From the NCBI GenBank assembly GCA_002384205.1, contig DGBH01000179.1:2623-50140 (forward strand): 47,518 nt of DNA, written 5' to 3'. The translations under genes and the position numbers were made by a program. This stretch comes from Bacteroidetes bacterium UBA4009 (GTDB lineage Bacteria; Bacteroidota; Bacteroidia; NS11-12g; UBA9320). The notes below the pieces were generated by a model that was given only the letters and a program-made list of their open reading frames with translations, did no database searches and was not told the origin of the DNA. Positions 8,642 through 17,606 of this stretch are shown here, one piece after another. Positions within the stretch are counted from its first letter, which is position 1. Each line of letters begins with the position of its first letter.

Positions 8642-10531
8642 ATGGCTGAAAATCAATACGACGAAGATAGCATACGCTCCTTAGACTGGAAGGAACACAT
8701 ACGGCTCCGCCCTGGCATGTATATCGGTAAGCTTGGAAACGGTTCTTCTGCGGAGGATGGAATATACATTCTTATGAAGGAAGTAATCGATAACTCGATT
8801 GACGAGTTTATGATGGGTAATGGACGACGTATTGACATAAAACTAGCCGAAAATATAGTTTCCGTTCGTGATTTTGGTCGAGGAATCCCGCTAGGAAAAG
8901 TAGTAGACGTTGTAAGTAAGATTAATACAGGAGCAAAATACGATAGTAATGTCTTTCAAAAATCAGTAGGACTTAATGGAGTTGGAACAAAAGCTGTAAA
9001 CGCTCTTTCTTCCTATTTTATGGTAACTAGTTACAGAGAAGGAAAATATAAAACTGCGATTTTTGAGCGTGGAAACTTAGTAAAGGAAGAAGATGGTTCT
9101 ACGTCTGAAATAAATGGCACCTATGTGGAATATGCTGCAGATATTGACATATTTAAAACACATAAATACATCACAGAGTACATTGATAATCAAATGTGGA
9201 ATTATGTGTACCTCAATGCCGGACTAACCCTAAACTTCAACAGCAATAAATACTTTTCAAAAAATGGACTTTTTGATTTATTGGAAAGAAAGACGGTAGC
9301 AGAGGAAATTAAATACCCCATTATTCACCTTAAAGAGGGTGACATAGAGATTGCGATTACCCATGACAACCACTATGGCGAAGAATATTATTCTTTTGTT
9401 AATGGTCAAAACACTACACAAGGAGGAACACACGTTGCCGCATTTAAAGAGGCTTTAGTGCGAACTATACGCGATTTTTATAACAAAAGTTTTGAGCCTA
9501 GCGATATTAGGGCGTCTTTAATATGTGCTGTTTCTGTTCGTATCCAAGAACCTGTTTTTGAATCTCAAACGAAAACCAAATTAGGTAGCACCGAGATAGC
9601 GCCAGATGGCGCCTCACTTAAAACAGAGATAAACCAGTTTGTGAAGTCTCAGTTAGATAACTATTTGCATAAAAACCCAGAGACTGCAGATGCCTTATTA
9701 CGCAAGATACAGCAGAGTGAGCGTGAACGAAAGGATATGGCAGGTGTGCGAAAAATAGCACGGGACAGAGCCAAAAAAGCAAGTGTTCACAATAAAAAAC
9801 TGCGCGATTGCCGTGTACATTTTACGGATGAAAAGTCAGAGAGGGCTTTAGATACCACCTTATTTATCACAGAAGGTGATTCTGCATCCGGAAGTATTAC
9901 TAAAGCTAGAGATGTACAAACACAAGCCGTATTTAGTTTAAGAGGTAAACCTCTAAACTGCTATGGTCTTAAGAAAAAGATCGTATACGAAAACGAAGAA
10001 TTTAATCTCCTTCAGCATGCACTTAATATCGAAGAAAGTGTTGACGATTTGCGTTATAATAAAATAGTGATTGCAACAGATGCCGATGTAGACGGTATGC
10101 ACATTCGATTACTTATCCTAACCTTTTTCTTACAATTTTTTCCAGATTTGGTTAGAAAGGGACACGTTTATATATTAGAAACACCCCTTTTTAGAGTTCG
10201 GAACAAAAAGGAAACATTTTACTGTTACACAGATAAAGAGCGTTTTGATGCTATTAAAAAAATAGGTAAAACAGCAGAAATTACGCGATTCAAAGGTCTG
10301 GGAGAGATTTCACCTGACGAATTTGGTGGTTTTATAGGTGAAGATATTCGCTTAGAACCCGTGTTGCTAACAGAGGATTCAAGCATCACTAAAATACTAG
10401 AATATTACATGGGGAAAAACACCCCAGATAGACAAGATTTTATTATTGATAATCTTAGGATAGAGATAGATGAATCTAGCGATGAAGAACCTGAATTAAC
10501 TGAAGAACTAATAGAAACGGAATCGGTATAA
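8642..10531 (+). CDS. parE: DNA topoisomerase IV subunit B
   Basis: A 629-residue ATPase subunit of a type IIA topoisomerase. The GHKL ATP site shows 'EVIDNSIDE' (catalytic E47, Mg-ligand N51), '[10 protein letters not shown]' and '[14 protein letters not shown]'. The TOPRIM domain has 'ITEGDSASG' near residue 412 and '[10 protein letters not shown]' near 480. The length and the partner gene, whose product is ParC-like, favour topoisomerase IV over gyrase: it would relax positive supercoils and unlink daughter chromosomes. It starts an apparent four-gene operon, with parC only six bases downstream. GyrB is a formal alternative, since the two subunits share all motifs, but the overall architecture fits ParE. 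Confidence 0.92.
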   Translation: MAENQYDEDSIRSLDWKEHIRLRPGMYIGKLGNGSSAEDGIYILMKEVIDNSIDEFMMGNGRRIDIKLAENIVSVRDFGRGIPLGKVVDVVSKINTGAKYDSNVFQKSVGLNGVGTKAVNALSSYFMVTSYREGKYKTAIFERGNLVKEEDGSTSEINGTYVEYAADIDIFKTHKYITEYIDNQMWNYVYLNAGLTLNFNSNKYFSKNGLFDLLERKTVAEEIKYPIIHLKEGDIEIAITHDNHYGEEYYSFVNGQNTTQGGTHVAAFKEALVRTIRDFYNKSFEPSDIRASLICAVSVRIQEPVFESQTKTKLGSTEIAPDGASLKTEINQFVKSQLDNYLHKNPETADALLRKIQQSERERKDMAGVRKIARDRAKKASVHNKKLRDCRVHFTDEKSERALDTTLFITEGDSASGSITKARDVQTQAVFSLRGKPLNCYGLKKKIVYENEEFNLLQHALNIEESVDDLRYNKIVIATDADVDGMHIRLLILTFFLQFFPDLVRKGHVYILETPLFRVRNKKETFYCYTDKERFDAIKKIGKTAEITRFKGLGEISPDEFGGFIGEDIRLEPVLLTEDSSITKILEYYMGKNTPDRQDFIIDNLRIEIDESSDEEPELTEELIETESV

Positions 10532-10537
10532 TAGATT

Positions 10538-13363
10538 ATGGACGAAAACGAAGAGTTAGAAGATAATTTGGAGACAAATCCTCAAGAGAAGGTCATAAAA
10601 ATTGACCTTGCTGATGGTCAACGCGCCGTTAAAGGGATGTATGAAGACTGGTTCTTGGATTACGCAAGTTATGTGATTTTAGAGCGAGCAGTTCCTCATA
10701 TTAATGATGGATTGAAACCTGTACAACGCCGATTCCTTCACGCAATGAAGGAAATGGATGATGGTCGTTACAATAAAGTTGCCAATGTGATTGGTAGCAC
10801 CATGCAGTATCACCCTCATGGTGATATGGCTATAGGTGGCGCCATAATAAACATGGGTCAAAAAGACTTACTTATCGATTGTCAAGGAAACTGGGGTGAT
10901 GTTAGAACAGGTGACAGTGCAGCTGCCTCAAGGTATATTGAAGCTAGACTTAATAAGTTTGCCCTAGAAATAGCATTTAATAAACAAACAACAGAGTGGC
11001 AAAAAAGTTATGACGGTCGTAAAAACGAGCCTATTACGCTACCCGTAAAATTTCCACTTTTACTAGCACAAGGAGTAGAAGGTATTGCTGTTGGACTTAG
11101 CACCAAGATAATGCCTCATAATTTTATTGAGTTAATAAAAGGAAGCATTAAAATATTAGAAGGAAAAACACCTACACTTTACCCTGATTTCTTAACGGGT
11201 GGCCAAGTAGATGTAACGGATTATCAAGATGGAAAACGTGGCGGTAAAATAAAAGTACGTGCTACCATAATAGAAAAAGATAAAAACACACTTGCTATTA
11301 CCGATGTGCCTTACGGAATAACAACCGGAGGATTGATTGATAGCATCCTAAAGGCAAACGACAACGGGAAGATAAAGATCAAAAAGGTTGTTGATAATAC
11401 TGCCAAAGATGTAGAAGTTGAGATACAATTACCTAATGGCATTTCTACGGATAAAACAATAGATGCCTTATATGCATTTACGGCATGCGAAAGCTCTATT
11501 TCTCCTAATGCCTGTGTCATTGTAGAGAATAAACCTATGTTCTTGGGTGTATCGGATATACTTAAGATTAACACCGAAAACACGGTAAAACTTCTCAAAG
11601 CAGAACTGGAGATAAAAAGAGGCGAACTGGAAGAAAAATGGCATTTCAGCTCACTCGAAAAGATATTCATTGAAGAACGTATTTACCGTGACATAGAAGA
11701 AGAAGAAACGTGGGAAGGTGTTCTGTCTGCTATTGATAAGGGCTTGAAACCCTTTACAAAGCATCTAAGACGGGAAGTAACAGAAGATGACATTGTACGC
11801 CTTACAGAAATAAAAATTAAACGTATATCTAAATTTGATGCATTTAAAGCGGATGAACTCTTAAAAGGTATCGAAGATGCTCTATTGGAAGTCAATAATT
11901 ACTTAGAGAACTTAGTAGAATATGCAATTGCTTACTACCAGAATTTATTAGATAAATTTAGCAAAGGCAAAGAACGCAAGACCGAAATAAAAGGATTTGA
12001 GGAAATAAATACCAAAGTAGTCGCAGTAGCCAACGAAAAGCTATATGCCAATTTTGCAGAGGGATTTGTTGGCACAGGCATTAAAAAAGATGAATATATA
12101 TGTGATTGTTCTGATATTGATGACATTATCGTTTTTAGAAAAGATGGAACGTACTCCGTAAGTAAGGTAAGTGCTAAAGCCTTCTTTGGTAAAAACATTA
12201 TACACGTAGGTATATTTCGTAAAAATGAAGAACGACTTACGTATAATGCCATTTACACAGACGGAGATTCCAAGAGAACCATGGCTAAGCGTTTTAACGT
12301 AACCAGCGTAACTCGAGACAAAGAGTATAATGTAACCAAAGGCTCTGCGGATAGTAAACTTCAATATTTTAGTGTGAATCCAAATGGCGAAGCAGAAATT
12401 GTCAATATTTATCTTCACTCTGCAGCCAAAGCGAGAATAAAGTTATTTGACTTTGACTTCTCAGATATCGCCATAAAAGGGCGCAGTAGCCAAGGTAATA
12501 TGGTAACCAAACAACCAGTGCGTAAGGTGGATCTTAAAGTAAAAGGGGTGTCTACTATTGGAGGAAGAGACATTTGGTACGAATCGAATATAGGCAGGTT
12601 AAATGTGCATGAACGAGGTCAATACTTGGGTAGTTTCCAAACAGACGATTTAATTCTGGTGATTTTTGATAGCGGTGAGTATGAGTTAACCAATCATGAG
12701 TTAACCAATCATTATGCTAATAAAGAAATTACTTTGATTGAGAAGTTCGATCCTAATTGTGTTATTAGTGCACTACATTATGATGGCAACGGAAAAAACT
12801 ACTGCGTTAAGCGATTTAACGTAGAGACCCGCTCTACAGGAAAGCGTTTCAGTTTTATTACTGAAGGCTGGGGAAGTAAAATGATTCTTGCCGCTACACA
12901 TAAATCACCTTTATTGGAACTTACCGTAAAAACAACAAGTGGAGAGAAAAGAATTAGTCAGGTTAATCTGACCACATTTATCGATGTTAAAGGTTGGAAG
13001 AGTATCGGAAATAAATTATGCGGCAAAGAATTTATTAAAGCTAAATTACTTCCACCACCACCAGATGATAATGATGACGATGATTTACCACCTACAACCT
13101 CTAGCGGAAACGGCGGATCTGATACTTCGAACGAATTTATAGTAGAGAGCGAAACTATAGAAACGGCAAGTAGTGACACAATCGAAGATCAAGAAGAAAC
13201 TCCGCTCCCTATCGTAAAAAAAGTTATTGAACGGATAATAAAAGATGAATCCAAAAAAGACTTGAAAGAAATTCCAGATGATGCTATTCCAGAACTGCCT
13301 TCTAAAGAAAAGAAAGATAGTAATCAAACCTTTACTACGGGCGATCAAATAAGCTTATTATGA
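10538..13363 (+). CDS. parC: DNA topoisomerase IV subunit A
   Basis: A 941-residue breakage-reunion subunit. The winged-helix core has 'VPHINDGLKPVQRR' and the catalytic tyrosine Y133 in 'SAAASRYIEARL' that forms the phosphotyrosine link to DNA. A coiled-coil tower and C-gate follow at about 340-480, then a C-terminal beta-propeller-like region to about 835. The last ~110 residues are acidic and Pro/Ser/Thr-rich ('PPPPDDNDDDD' and many Glu/Lys), predicted disordered and longer than usual. A perfect 15-bp tandem repeat inside the C-terminal domain encodes ELTNHELTNH. It pairs with ParE from the gene just before it, and its stop overlaps the start of the next gene. Confidence 0.93.
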   Translation: MDENEELEDNLETNPQEKVIKIDLADGQRAVKGMYEDWFLDYASYVILERAVPHINDGLKPVQRRFLHAMKEMDDGRYNKVANVIGSTMQYHPHGDMAIGGAIINMGQKDLLIDCQGNWGDVRTGDSAAASRYIEARLNKFALEIAFNKQTTEWQKSYDGRKNEPITLPVKFPLLLAQGVEGIAVGLSTKIMPHNFIELIKGSIKILEGKTPTLYPDFLTGGQVDVTDYQDGKRGGKIKVRATIIEKDKNTLAITDVPYGITTGGLIDSILKANDNGKIKIKKVVDNTAKDVEVEIQLPNGISTDKTIDALYAFTACESSISPNACVIVENKPMFLGVSDILKINTENTVKLLKAELEIKRGELEEKWHFSSLEKIFIEERIYRDIEEEETWEGVLSAIDKGLKPFTKHLRREVTEDDIVRLTEIKIKRISKFDAFKADELLKGIEDALLEVNNYLENLVEYAIAYYQNLLDKFSKGKERKTEIKGFEEINTKVVAVANEKLYANFAEGFVGTGIKKDEYICDCSDIDDIIVFRKDGTYSVSKVSAKAFFGKNIIHVGIFRKNEERLTYNAIYTDGDSKRTMAKRFNVTSVTRDKEYNVTKGSADSKLQYFSVNPNGEAEIVNIYLHSAAKARIKLFDFDFSDIAIKGRSSQGNMVTKQPVRKVDLKVKGVSTIGGRDIWYESNIGRLNVHERGQYLGSFQTDDLILVIFDSGEYELTNHELTNHYANKEITLIEKFDPNCVISALHYDGNGKNYCVKRFNVETRSTGKRFSFITEGWGSKMILAATHKSPLLELTVKTTSGEKRISQVNLTTFIDVKGWKSIGNKLCGKEFIKAKLLPPPPDDNDDDDLPPTTSSGNGGSDTSNEFIVESETIETASSDTIEDQEETPLPIVKKVIERIIKDESKKDLKEIPDDAIPELPSKEKKDSNQTFTTGDQISLL
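12681..12710 (+). repeat. Perfect 15-bp tandem duplication inside parC
   Basis: The unit atgagttaaccaatc occurs twice without a gap (12681-12695 and 12696-12710). It keeps frame and yields ELTNH twice in the ParC C-terminal domain. Relatives have a degenerate two-part motif here as far as I recall, so the notable point is exact DNA identity rather than extra length. Confidence 0.95.
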
Positions 13364-13839
13364 GTAAAATAACACCTCAATCCGTCTTTAAGCAGACATC
13401 AGCGCTTCACCTAACCATAAGTATCTTTACTACGTTAATTGTCGGAATATGCTACACACTCAGAATGCAAGTAAACGGTGGCGTAGAGCCTCGCACTATG
13501 CTTAACATATTCGAATTACTTGTCCCCGTAATGGCAATAGCTAGTTTTGCCGCGGCATATTACGTTGGGAAAAACCGGTATAAGAAACTAAACTCAAGCG
13601 CTAATCTGATAGATAAAATGAATGTCTACAGAGGTAATAACTTGTTAATCTGGAGCTCTTTAACTGGATCTGCTTTTTTTGCCGGTATCTCATTTTATAT
13701 AACTGGTCAAAATAATTTATTACTTTACGGACTCATGACAGGTGTTATGCTACTTTACTTTCGTCCTTTAAAGTCTAGAGCCAAAGAAGAATTAAATTTA
13801 AACGAAAAAGAAAGTGACCTATTAGATCAGACCGTATGA
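13360..13839 (+). CDS. Small integral membrane protein, unknown function
   Basis: A 159-residue protein with four likely membrane spans, at about 18-36, 48-68, 94-112 and 118-134, a basic segment between spans two and three ('KNRYKKL'), and an acidic C-terminal tail. I recognise no family or catalytic motif. Its ATG overlaps the parC stop (ATGA at 13360-13363), and its own stop overlaps the next start in the same way, so it is translated as part of the topoisomerase IV operon. That position suggests only co-expression; no role in DNA topology can be inferred. Confidence 0.75.
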   Translation: MSKITPQSVFKQTSALHLTISIFTTLIVGICYTLRMQVNGGVEPRTMLNIFELLVPVMAIASFAAAYYVGKNRYKKLNSSANLIDKMNVYRGNNLLIWSSLTGSAFFAGISFYITGQNNLLLYGLMTGVMLLYFRPLKSRAKEELNLNEKESDLLDQTV

Positions 13840-14312
13840 GACATCTTGATTTTAGGCAGAAAGTATTAGGACCTTATTTTTGGTTTTTCTTATTCAAAAA
13901 ATTACCACTAGCATTTTTTGCGGGAGTTAAACTCATAAATATTGATGACCAAGGAAGTGCAACCTCCTTAAAATTCAAATGGATCAATCAAAATCCTTTT
14001 CATTCTATGTATTTTGCTGCCATGCAAATGGCTGCTGAGCTTGCTACGGGATTATTACTTTTTCAATACCGTTCTTCAGCCACCCCATTTTCAATGTTAC
14101 TTTTACGCGTGGAGGCTAATTACCATAAAAAAGCAGTAGGAAAAATCATCTTCTCATGCACTGAAGGCCATAATGTAAAAACCTACATAACTAAGCTATT
14201 GAGCGGTAACGATGGACAAGTGATATCAATGCCCGTAATGGCACACAATGAAAGCGGTGACATAATTGCAGATTTTATTTTCTCGTGGTCTTGTAAAAAA
14301 CTTTCTCTATAA
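13836..14312 (+). CDS. DUF4442 hot-dog-fold protein (thioesterase-like)
   Basis: A 158-residue protein resembling the DUF4442 family of hot-dog-fold proteins, which are relatives of acyl-CoA thioesterases. The recognisable core is 'WINQNPFHSMYFAAMQMAAELATG', split as a conserved 'NPFxSxYF' entry to the long central helix of the fold, followed by alternating beta strands ('VEANYHKKAVGKIIFSC'). No catalytic residue can be confirmed, and substrates are unknown for the family. Its ATG overlaps the stop of the membrane-protein gene, and it is the last gene of the parE-parC group. Confidence 0.75.
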   Translation: MRHLDFRQKVLGPYFWFFLFKKLPLAFFAGVKLINIDDQGSATSLKFKWINQNPFHSMYFAAMQMAAELATGLLLFQYRSSATPFSMLLLRVEANYHKKAVGKIIFSCTEGHNVKTYITKLLSGNDGQVISMPVMAHNESGDIIADFIFSWSCKKLSL

Positions 14313-14374
14313 ACTAGTCTATTGCTATAGATAGTAAGAATGTCTATTTTTTATGGCGTCGTCACCTATTTTCC

Positions 14375-14399
14375 AGTCCTTATTGAATAAATAAGGGCT
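14375..14399 (+). terminator. Hairpin after the DUF4442 gene, possible terminator
   Basis: Arms 14375-14384 and 14390-14399 pair over ten positions with one G-U (agtccttatt / aataagggctt region) around a five-base loop. There is no proper T-run after it, only 'ctt', so it may end the parE operon weakly or be an RNA-stabilising hairpin. Confidence 0.35.
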
Positions 14400-14501
14400 T
14401 GTCCAATTGATTGAATTAAAATTACGCTTTTATTTCTTCTTTTATGATTGAGTGTGTAATATGATGAGAGTTTTGTTGGAATATTGCAATCACTTACAAA
14501 A

Positions 14502-15368
14502 ATGAAAAACCGCACACTGCACCCCTACATATCTCTTGGTATTCTTGCCCTTATTTGGGGGAGCTCTTTTATTCTCATGAAAGAAGGCTTAAAGATTTTT
14601 TCGAGCTATCAAGTAGCAGCAATGCGTATTTCTTTTGCAGGACTAGCCCTCTTACCATTCGTCAATTGGAAGAAGGTGCACCTTAAAAAAGGAGACCTAA
14701 AGTATTTTGCGATAAGCGGTTTTACTGGAAGTGCTATCCCTGCTTTTTTATTTACCGCAGCACAAACCAAAATTTCCAGCTCGTTAGCTGGGGCATTAAA
14801 CGGACTTACCCCCTTATTTGCTTTACTTGTGGGCGTTATATTTTTAAAGGTAGAGTTTAATAAGAAAAAGTTCTTGGGTGTTCTCTTTGGTTTAGTTGGC
14901 GCGCTATTCCTGGTATACAGACAAGATATGAACTACGATATAGGCTATACCTTACTCGTAGTACTTGCAACCTTATTATATGGTATTAATGTGAATATCA
15001 TAAAGCACAAGCTTTCTGACTATCCGCCACTTTTGGTATCTGCTTTGCCCTTGGCGATTATTGGCTTATTCGGTGGAGTTGTTTTACTATTTACAGGTCT
15101 TCACATTGAGCTTGCCGAAAGTCAACATATCAAATCACTTCTAGCTGTGATCATTCTTGCCATTGTAGGCACTGCGTTTAGCCTGATTTTATTCAATAAG
15201 CTTATACATCAGACCAATGCCGTTTTTGCTACATCAGTGACCTATCTCATTCCCATAGTGGCTTTGTACTGGGGTTTTTTAGCCAACGAGGCAATTTCAC
15301 TTAATCAAATAGGTGGATTATTATTTATCATTATTGCCATTTGGATGATCAGAAATGACAAAGCATGA
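14502..15368 (+). CDS. EamA/DMT-family permease
   Basis: A 288-residue inner-membrane protein with ten predicted spans arranged as two EamA repeats. The first repeat shows the family opening 'LIWGSSFILMKEGL' and 'FTAAQTKISSSLAGALNGLTPLF'; the second ends with 'YLIPIVALYWG'. Members of the drug/metabolite transporter superfamily export amino acids, metabolites or drugs; the substrate here is unknown. I place the start at ATG 14502. A TTG at 14484 in the same frame would add only six unremarkable residues. No clear partner gene lies next to it. Confidence 0.88.
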   Translation: MKNRTLHPYISLGILALIWGSSFILMKEGLKIFSSYQVAAMRISFAGLALLPFVNWKKVHLKKGDLKYFAISGFTGSAIPAFLFTAAQTKISSSLAGALNGLTPLFALLVGVIFLKVEFNKKKFLGVLFGLVGALFLVYRQDMNYDIGYTLLVVLATLLYGINVNIIKHKLSDYPPLLVSALPLAIIGLFGGVVLLFTGLHIELAESQHIKSLLAVIILAIVGTAFSLILFNKLIHQTNAVFATSVTYLIPIVALYWGFLANEAISLNQIGGLLFIIIAIWMIRNDKA

Positions 15369-15431
15369 GCTGTTCACTATTATAATTTTAACTAGTCAAG
15401 AACTTATTCACGATTTAAACCTTTAACCTCT

Positions 15432-16016
15432 GTGAAATTTAACTATCATTTAAAAAGTAGAAACAGCTATACCTACAAAGCGTATAGAGAATATATTGAC
15501 GTACTTCATGCCCAAGATAAAACTACGGGAAACAACCATTCAGAAGCCATGCTAGCGTATTCTAAAATGAATGTTACACGAATGAAGCGTTTGGATAAAA
15601 CAGCATTAATACGCCAAGATTTGGCCGAAGTAATTCTATCCTTAACGAATCAGAAATGGCTTATTTTAACTGAGGCATGGTGTGGCGATGCAGCACAAAA
15701 CATCCCTTGGATCAATAAAATGGCGGCGTTAAATAGCGCTATTCAAGTTCAGCTTATCCTTAGAGATGAAAACACAGATATCATGCATGACTATCAGACC
15801 AACGGTGGTAATAGTATTCCCAAACTAATTGCGCTAGATGAACATGAGCAAGTACTATTCACCTGGGGACCACGGCCAAGGTTAATGCAGGAAAAATATA
15901 TCCAAATGAAGAATGAAGGAATTGAATATGCAGATCTATTAAAACAGATCCATACCCTTTATGCTAAAGACAATGGCACTGAACTTCAAGCCGAATTTTA
16001 TTCGATTTTGAAATAA
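15432..16016 (+). CDS. Thioredoxin-like protein with a single active-site cysteine
   Basis: A 194-residue protein lacking a signal peptide. The thioredoxin-like region begins near residue 60, with 'WLILTEAWCGDAAQNIPWI' in the place of the usual WCxxC site: C84 is followed by Gly-Asp-Ala, so the resolving cysteine is absent. A conserved cis-proline context 'SIPKLIALD' follows, as in thioredoxins. This matches the thioredoxin family proteins common in Bacteroidota whose role is not known. A one-cysteine site suggests a monothiol mechanism or a non-redox role. The start is GTG at 15432. Confidence 0.8.
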   Translation: MKFNYHLKSRNSYTYKAYREYIDVLHAQDKTTGNNHSEAMLAYSKMNVTRMKRLDKTALIRQDLAEVILSLTNQKWLILTEAWCGDAAQNIPWINKMAALNSAIQVQLILRDENTDIMHDYQTNGGNSIPKLIALDEHEQVLFTWGPRPRLMQEKYIQMKNEGIEYADLLKQIHTLYAKDNGTELQAEFYSILK

Positions 16017-16143
16017 TCTTACCTATAAAGGTCTATTTGGGTAAAAGTTTATCTCGTGTATTGATAAGTTTTAATGATTTAATTTGTCTTAAAGCATACT
16101 TTTGGATTTAATTTGACAACTTCAAAAAAATCATAAATCTGAA

Positions 16144-17268
16144 ATGAAATTTATTGTAAACACAAACCAACTTCTAAACAAGCTTTTAGGTGTGAGTGGC
16201 ACTATCGTGTCTAAACCTGTTATACCTATATTAGATCACTTCTTGTTTGATATAAAAGATGGCAAGCTAACCATTACTGCAACAGATTTAGAGACATCTA
16301 TGAGTACATCTTTAGATGTACAATCTGACGAAGATATTCGTATGGCTGTGCCGTCAAAAATGTGCATAGAAATGCTAAAAGCACTTCCTAATCAACCTGT
16401 CACTTTCACACTGCAGGCAGATACCAATATCATAGAGTTAAAATCAGAATTCGGTAGATATAAACTAATAGGACAAAATGCGGATGATTTCCCAAGAATT
16501 CCAGAAGCAACCGCAGAGAATAGTTTTAATATGGCTTCAGGAGCTTTATCGAGTAGCATTGTACAAACCATTTTTGCATCAGGCAACGATGAGCTTAGAC
16601 TAAGTCTTACAGGTGTATACGTACAACTGTTTAAAAACAATGTAGTATTTGTAGCCACCGATGCCAATCGATTAGTAAAAATAGAAAGAACAGATGTAAA
16701 ACCTGGCGTAGAAGCTAGTTTCATACTACCCAAAAAAGCCTTAAACCTACTTAAGTCTAGTTTACCTCAAGATGATAGCGAGTGTCATGTAGATTTTAAC
16801 GATAGCAATGCATTCTTTACATTTGGTGATGTAAGACTAATATGTAGATTGATAGACGAACGTTACCCTGATTACAGGGCTGTTATCCCTACCGAAAACC
16901 CAAATAAACTGACGGTAAACAGAACAGATTTTTTAAACTCTGTAAAACGTATTAGTATTTTTGGCAACAAGTCTACGAATCAAATTAATATTAAAATAAC
17001 AGGTAGTGAGCTTACTATTTCTGCAGAAGACATTGACATGAGCAATGAAGCTGTTGAACGATTAGGCTGTGATTTTGCTGGAGAAGATATGGAAATAGGC
17101 TTCAATTCTAAGTTACTTATTGAGCTACTTCAGAATATAAATACTCCTGATATCATTATTGAATTATCAACACCAAATAGAGCAGGAATTATACTACCCA
17201 ATCAAAATATAGATGACGAGCATTTACTTATGCTGATTATGCCGATGATGATTGCAAGTGCTTCATAG
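16144..17268 (+). CDS. dnaN: DNA polymerase III beta subunit (sliding clamp)
   Basis: A 374-residue protein of normal length for the bacterial beta clamp. It has three repeated clamp domains; recognisable segments are 'KPVIPILDHFLFDIKDGKLTI' split across strands one to three, 'ATDLETSM', 'GVYVQL' with 'VATDANRL' in domain two, and the C-terminal 'LLMLIMPM' that takes the place of the typical 'PMRL' end of the clamp. The ring encircles DNA and tethers polymerase III and other partners. It stands away from dnaA, which is usual in this phylum, and is followed by a strong terminator. Confidence 0.96.
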   Translation: MKFIVNTNQLLNKLLGVSGTIVSKPVIPILDHFLFDIKDGKLTITATDLETSMSTSLDVQSDEDIRMAVPSKMCIEMLKALPNQPVTFTLQADTNIIELKSEFGRYKLIGQNADDFPRIPEATAENSFNMASGALSSSIVQTIFASGNDELRLSLTGVYVQLFKNNVVFVATDANRLVKIERTDVKPGVEASFILPKKALNLLKSSLPQDDSECHVDFNDSNAFFTFGDVRLICRLIDERYPDYRAVIPTENPNKLTVNRTDFLNSVKRISIFGNKSTNQINIKITGSELTISAEDIDMSNEAVERLGCDFAGEDMEIGFNSKLLIELLQNINTPDIIIELSTPNRAGIILPNQNIDDEHLLMLIMPMMIASAS

Positions 17269-17375
17269 GCTAACGCAACATTAATGTCATTTGAATGTCA
17301 GATTGAATTAATTGAATCTGTTTCACTAATAAAGAGATTTATATTTGATTTGACTTAATAGTCAAAAGCCAATCT

Positions 17376-17415
17376 AAAGCCTCAGTACAAGGTACTGGGG
17401 CTTTTACTTTTTTAA
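17376..17415 (+). terminator. Intrinsic terminator of dnaN
   Basis: A 13-position stem with one G-U pair has arms at 17376-17388 (aaagcctcagtac) and 17392-17404 (gtactggggcttt) around a three-base loop. It is followed by a T-rich stretch to 17414. This is a convincing rho-independent terminator about 110 bp after the dnaN stop. Confidence 0.88.
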
Positions 17416-17590
17416 GTTTTCTGTACCTATATCGAGTCATGTAGTTCAGATAAATCGAATAATGAAAGGCACCTAAAACATCTGCGATCTTCACTTAATG
17501 TAGAATTTTAATACCCCTTTATGAGAAAATAAGAGTTATAGTGAGTATTAAAGACGATTTGGTCCATTAGTTGCGTTTGTAGCTATACGA

Positions 17591-17597
17591 AAGGAGG
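17591..17597 (+). promoter_or_regulatory. Strong Shine-Dalgarno site
   Basis: AAGGAGG lies nine bases before the ATG at 17607. It is nearly a full anti-Shine-Dalgarno complement, whereas the other genes in this window start without any such site. It fixes the start codon of the transglutaminase-like gene. Confidence 0.8.
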
Positions 17598-17606
17598 ATT
17601 CAAATC

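Larger units (their letters stand above)
17269..17606. other. 338-bp gap between dnaN and the transglutaminase-like gene
   Basis: No gene-like frame is present. Contents are an imperfect palindrome at 17299-17320 (arms CAGATT and AATCTG around an AATTAATT core, two G-G mismatches), the dnaN terminator at 17376-17415, and a strong Shine-Dalgarno site at 17591-17597. I find no exact TAnnTTTG element before the next gene; TGCGTTTG at 17572-17579 is one base off. Confidence 0.6.

Noticed and set aside
12041..12418. 125-codon open frame antisense to parC
   Set aside because: Fully covered by parC, and no recognisable protein features.
8642..13363. Assignment of the pair as DNA gyrase
   Set aside because: The motifs are shared, but gene pairing and domain layout fit ParE/ParC better; a genome-wide check for gyrA and gyrB would settle it.
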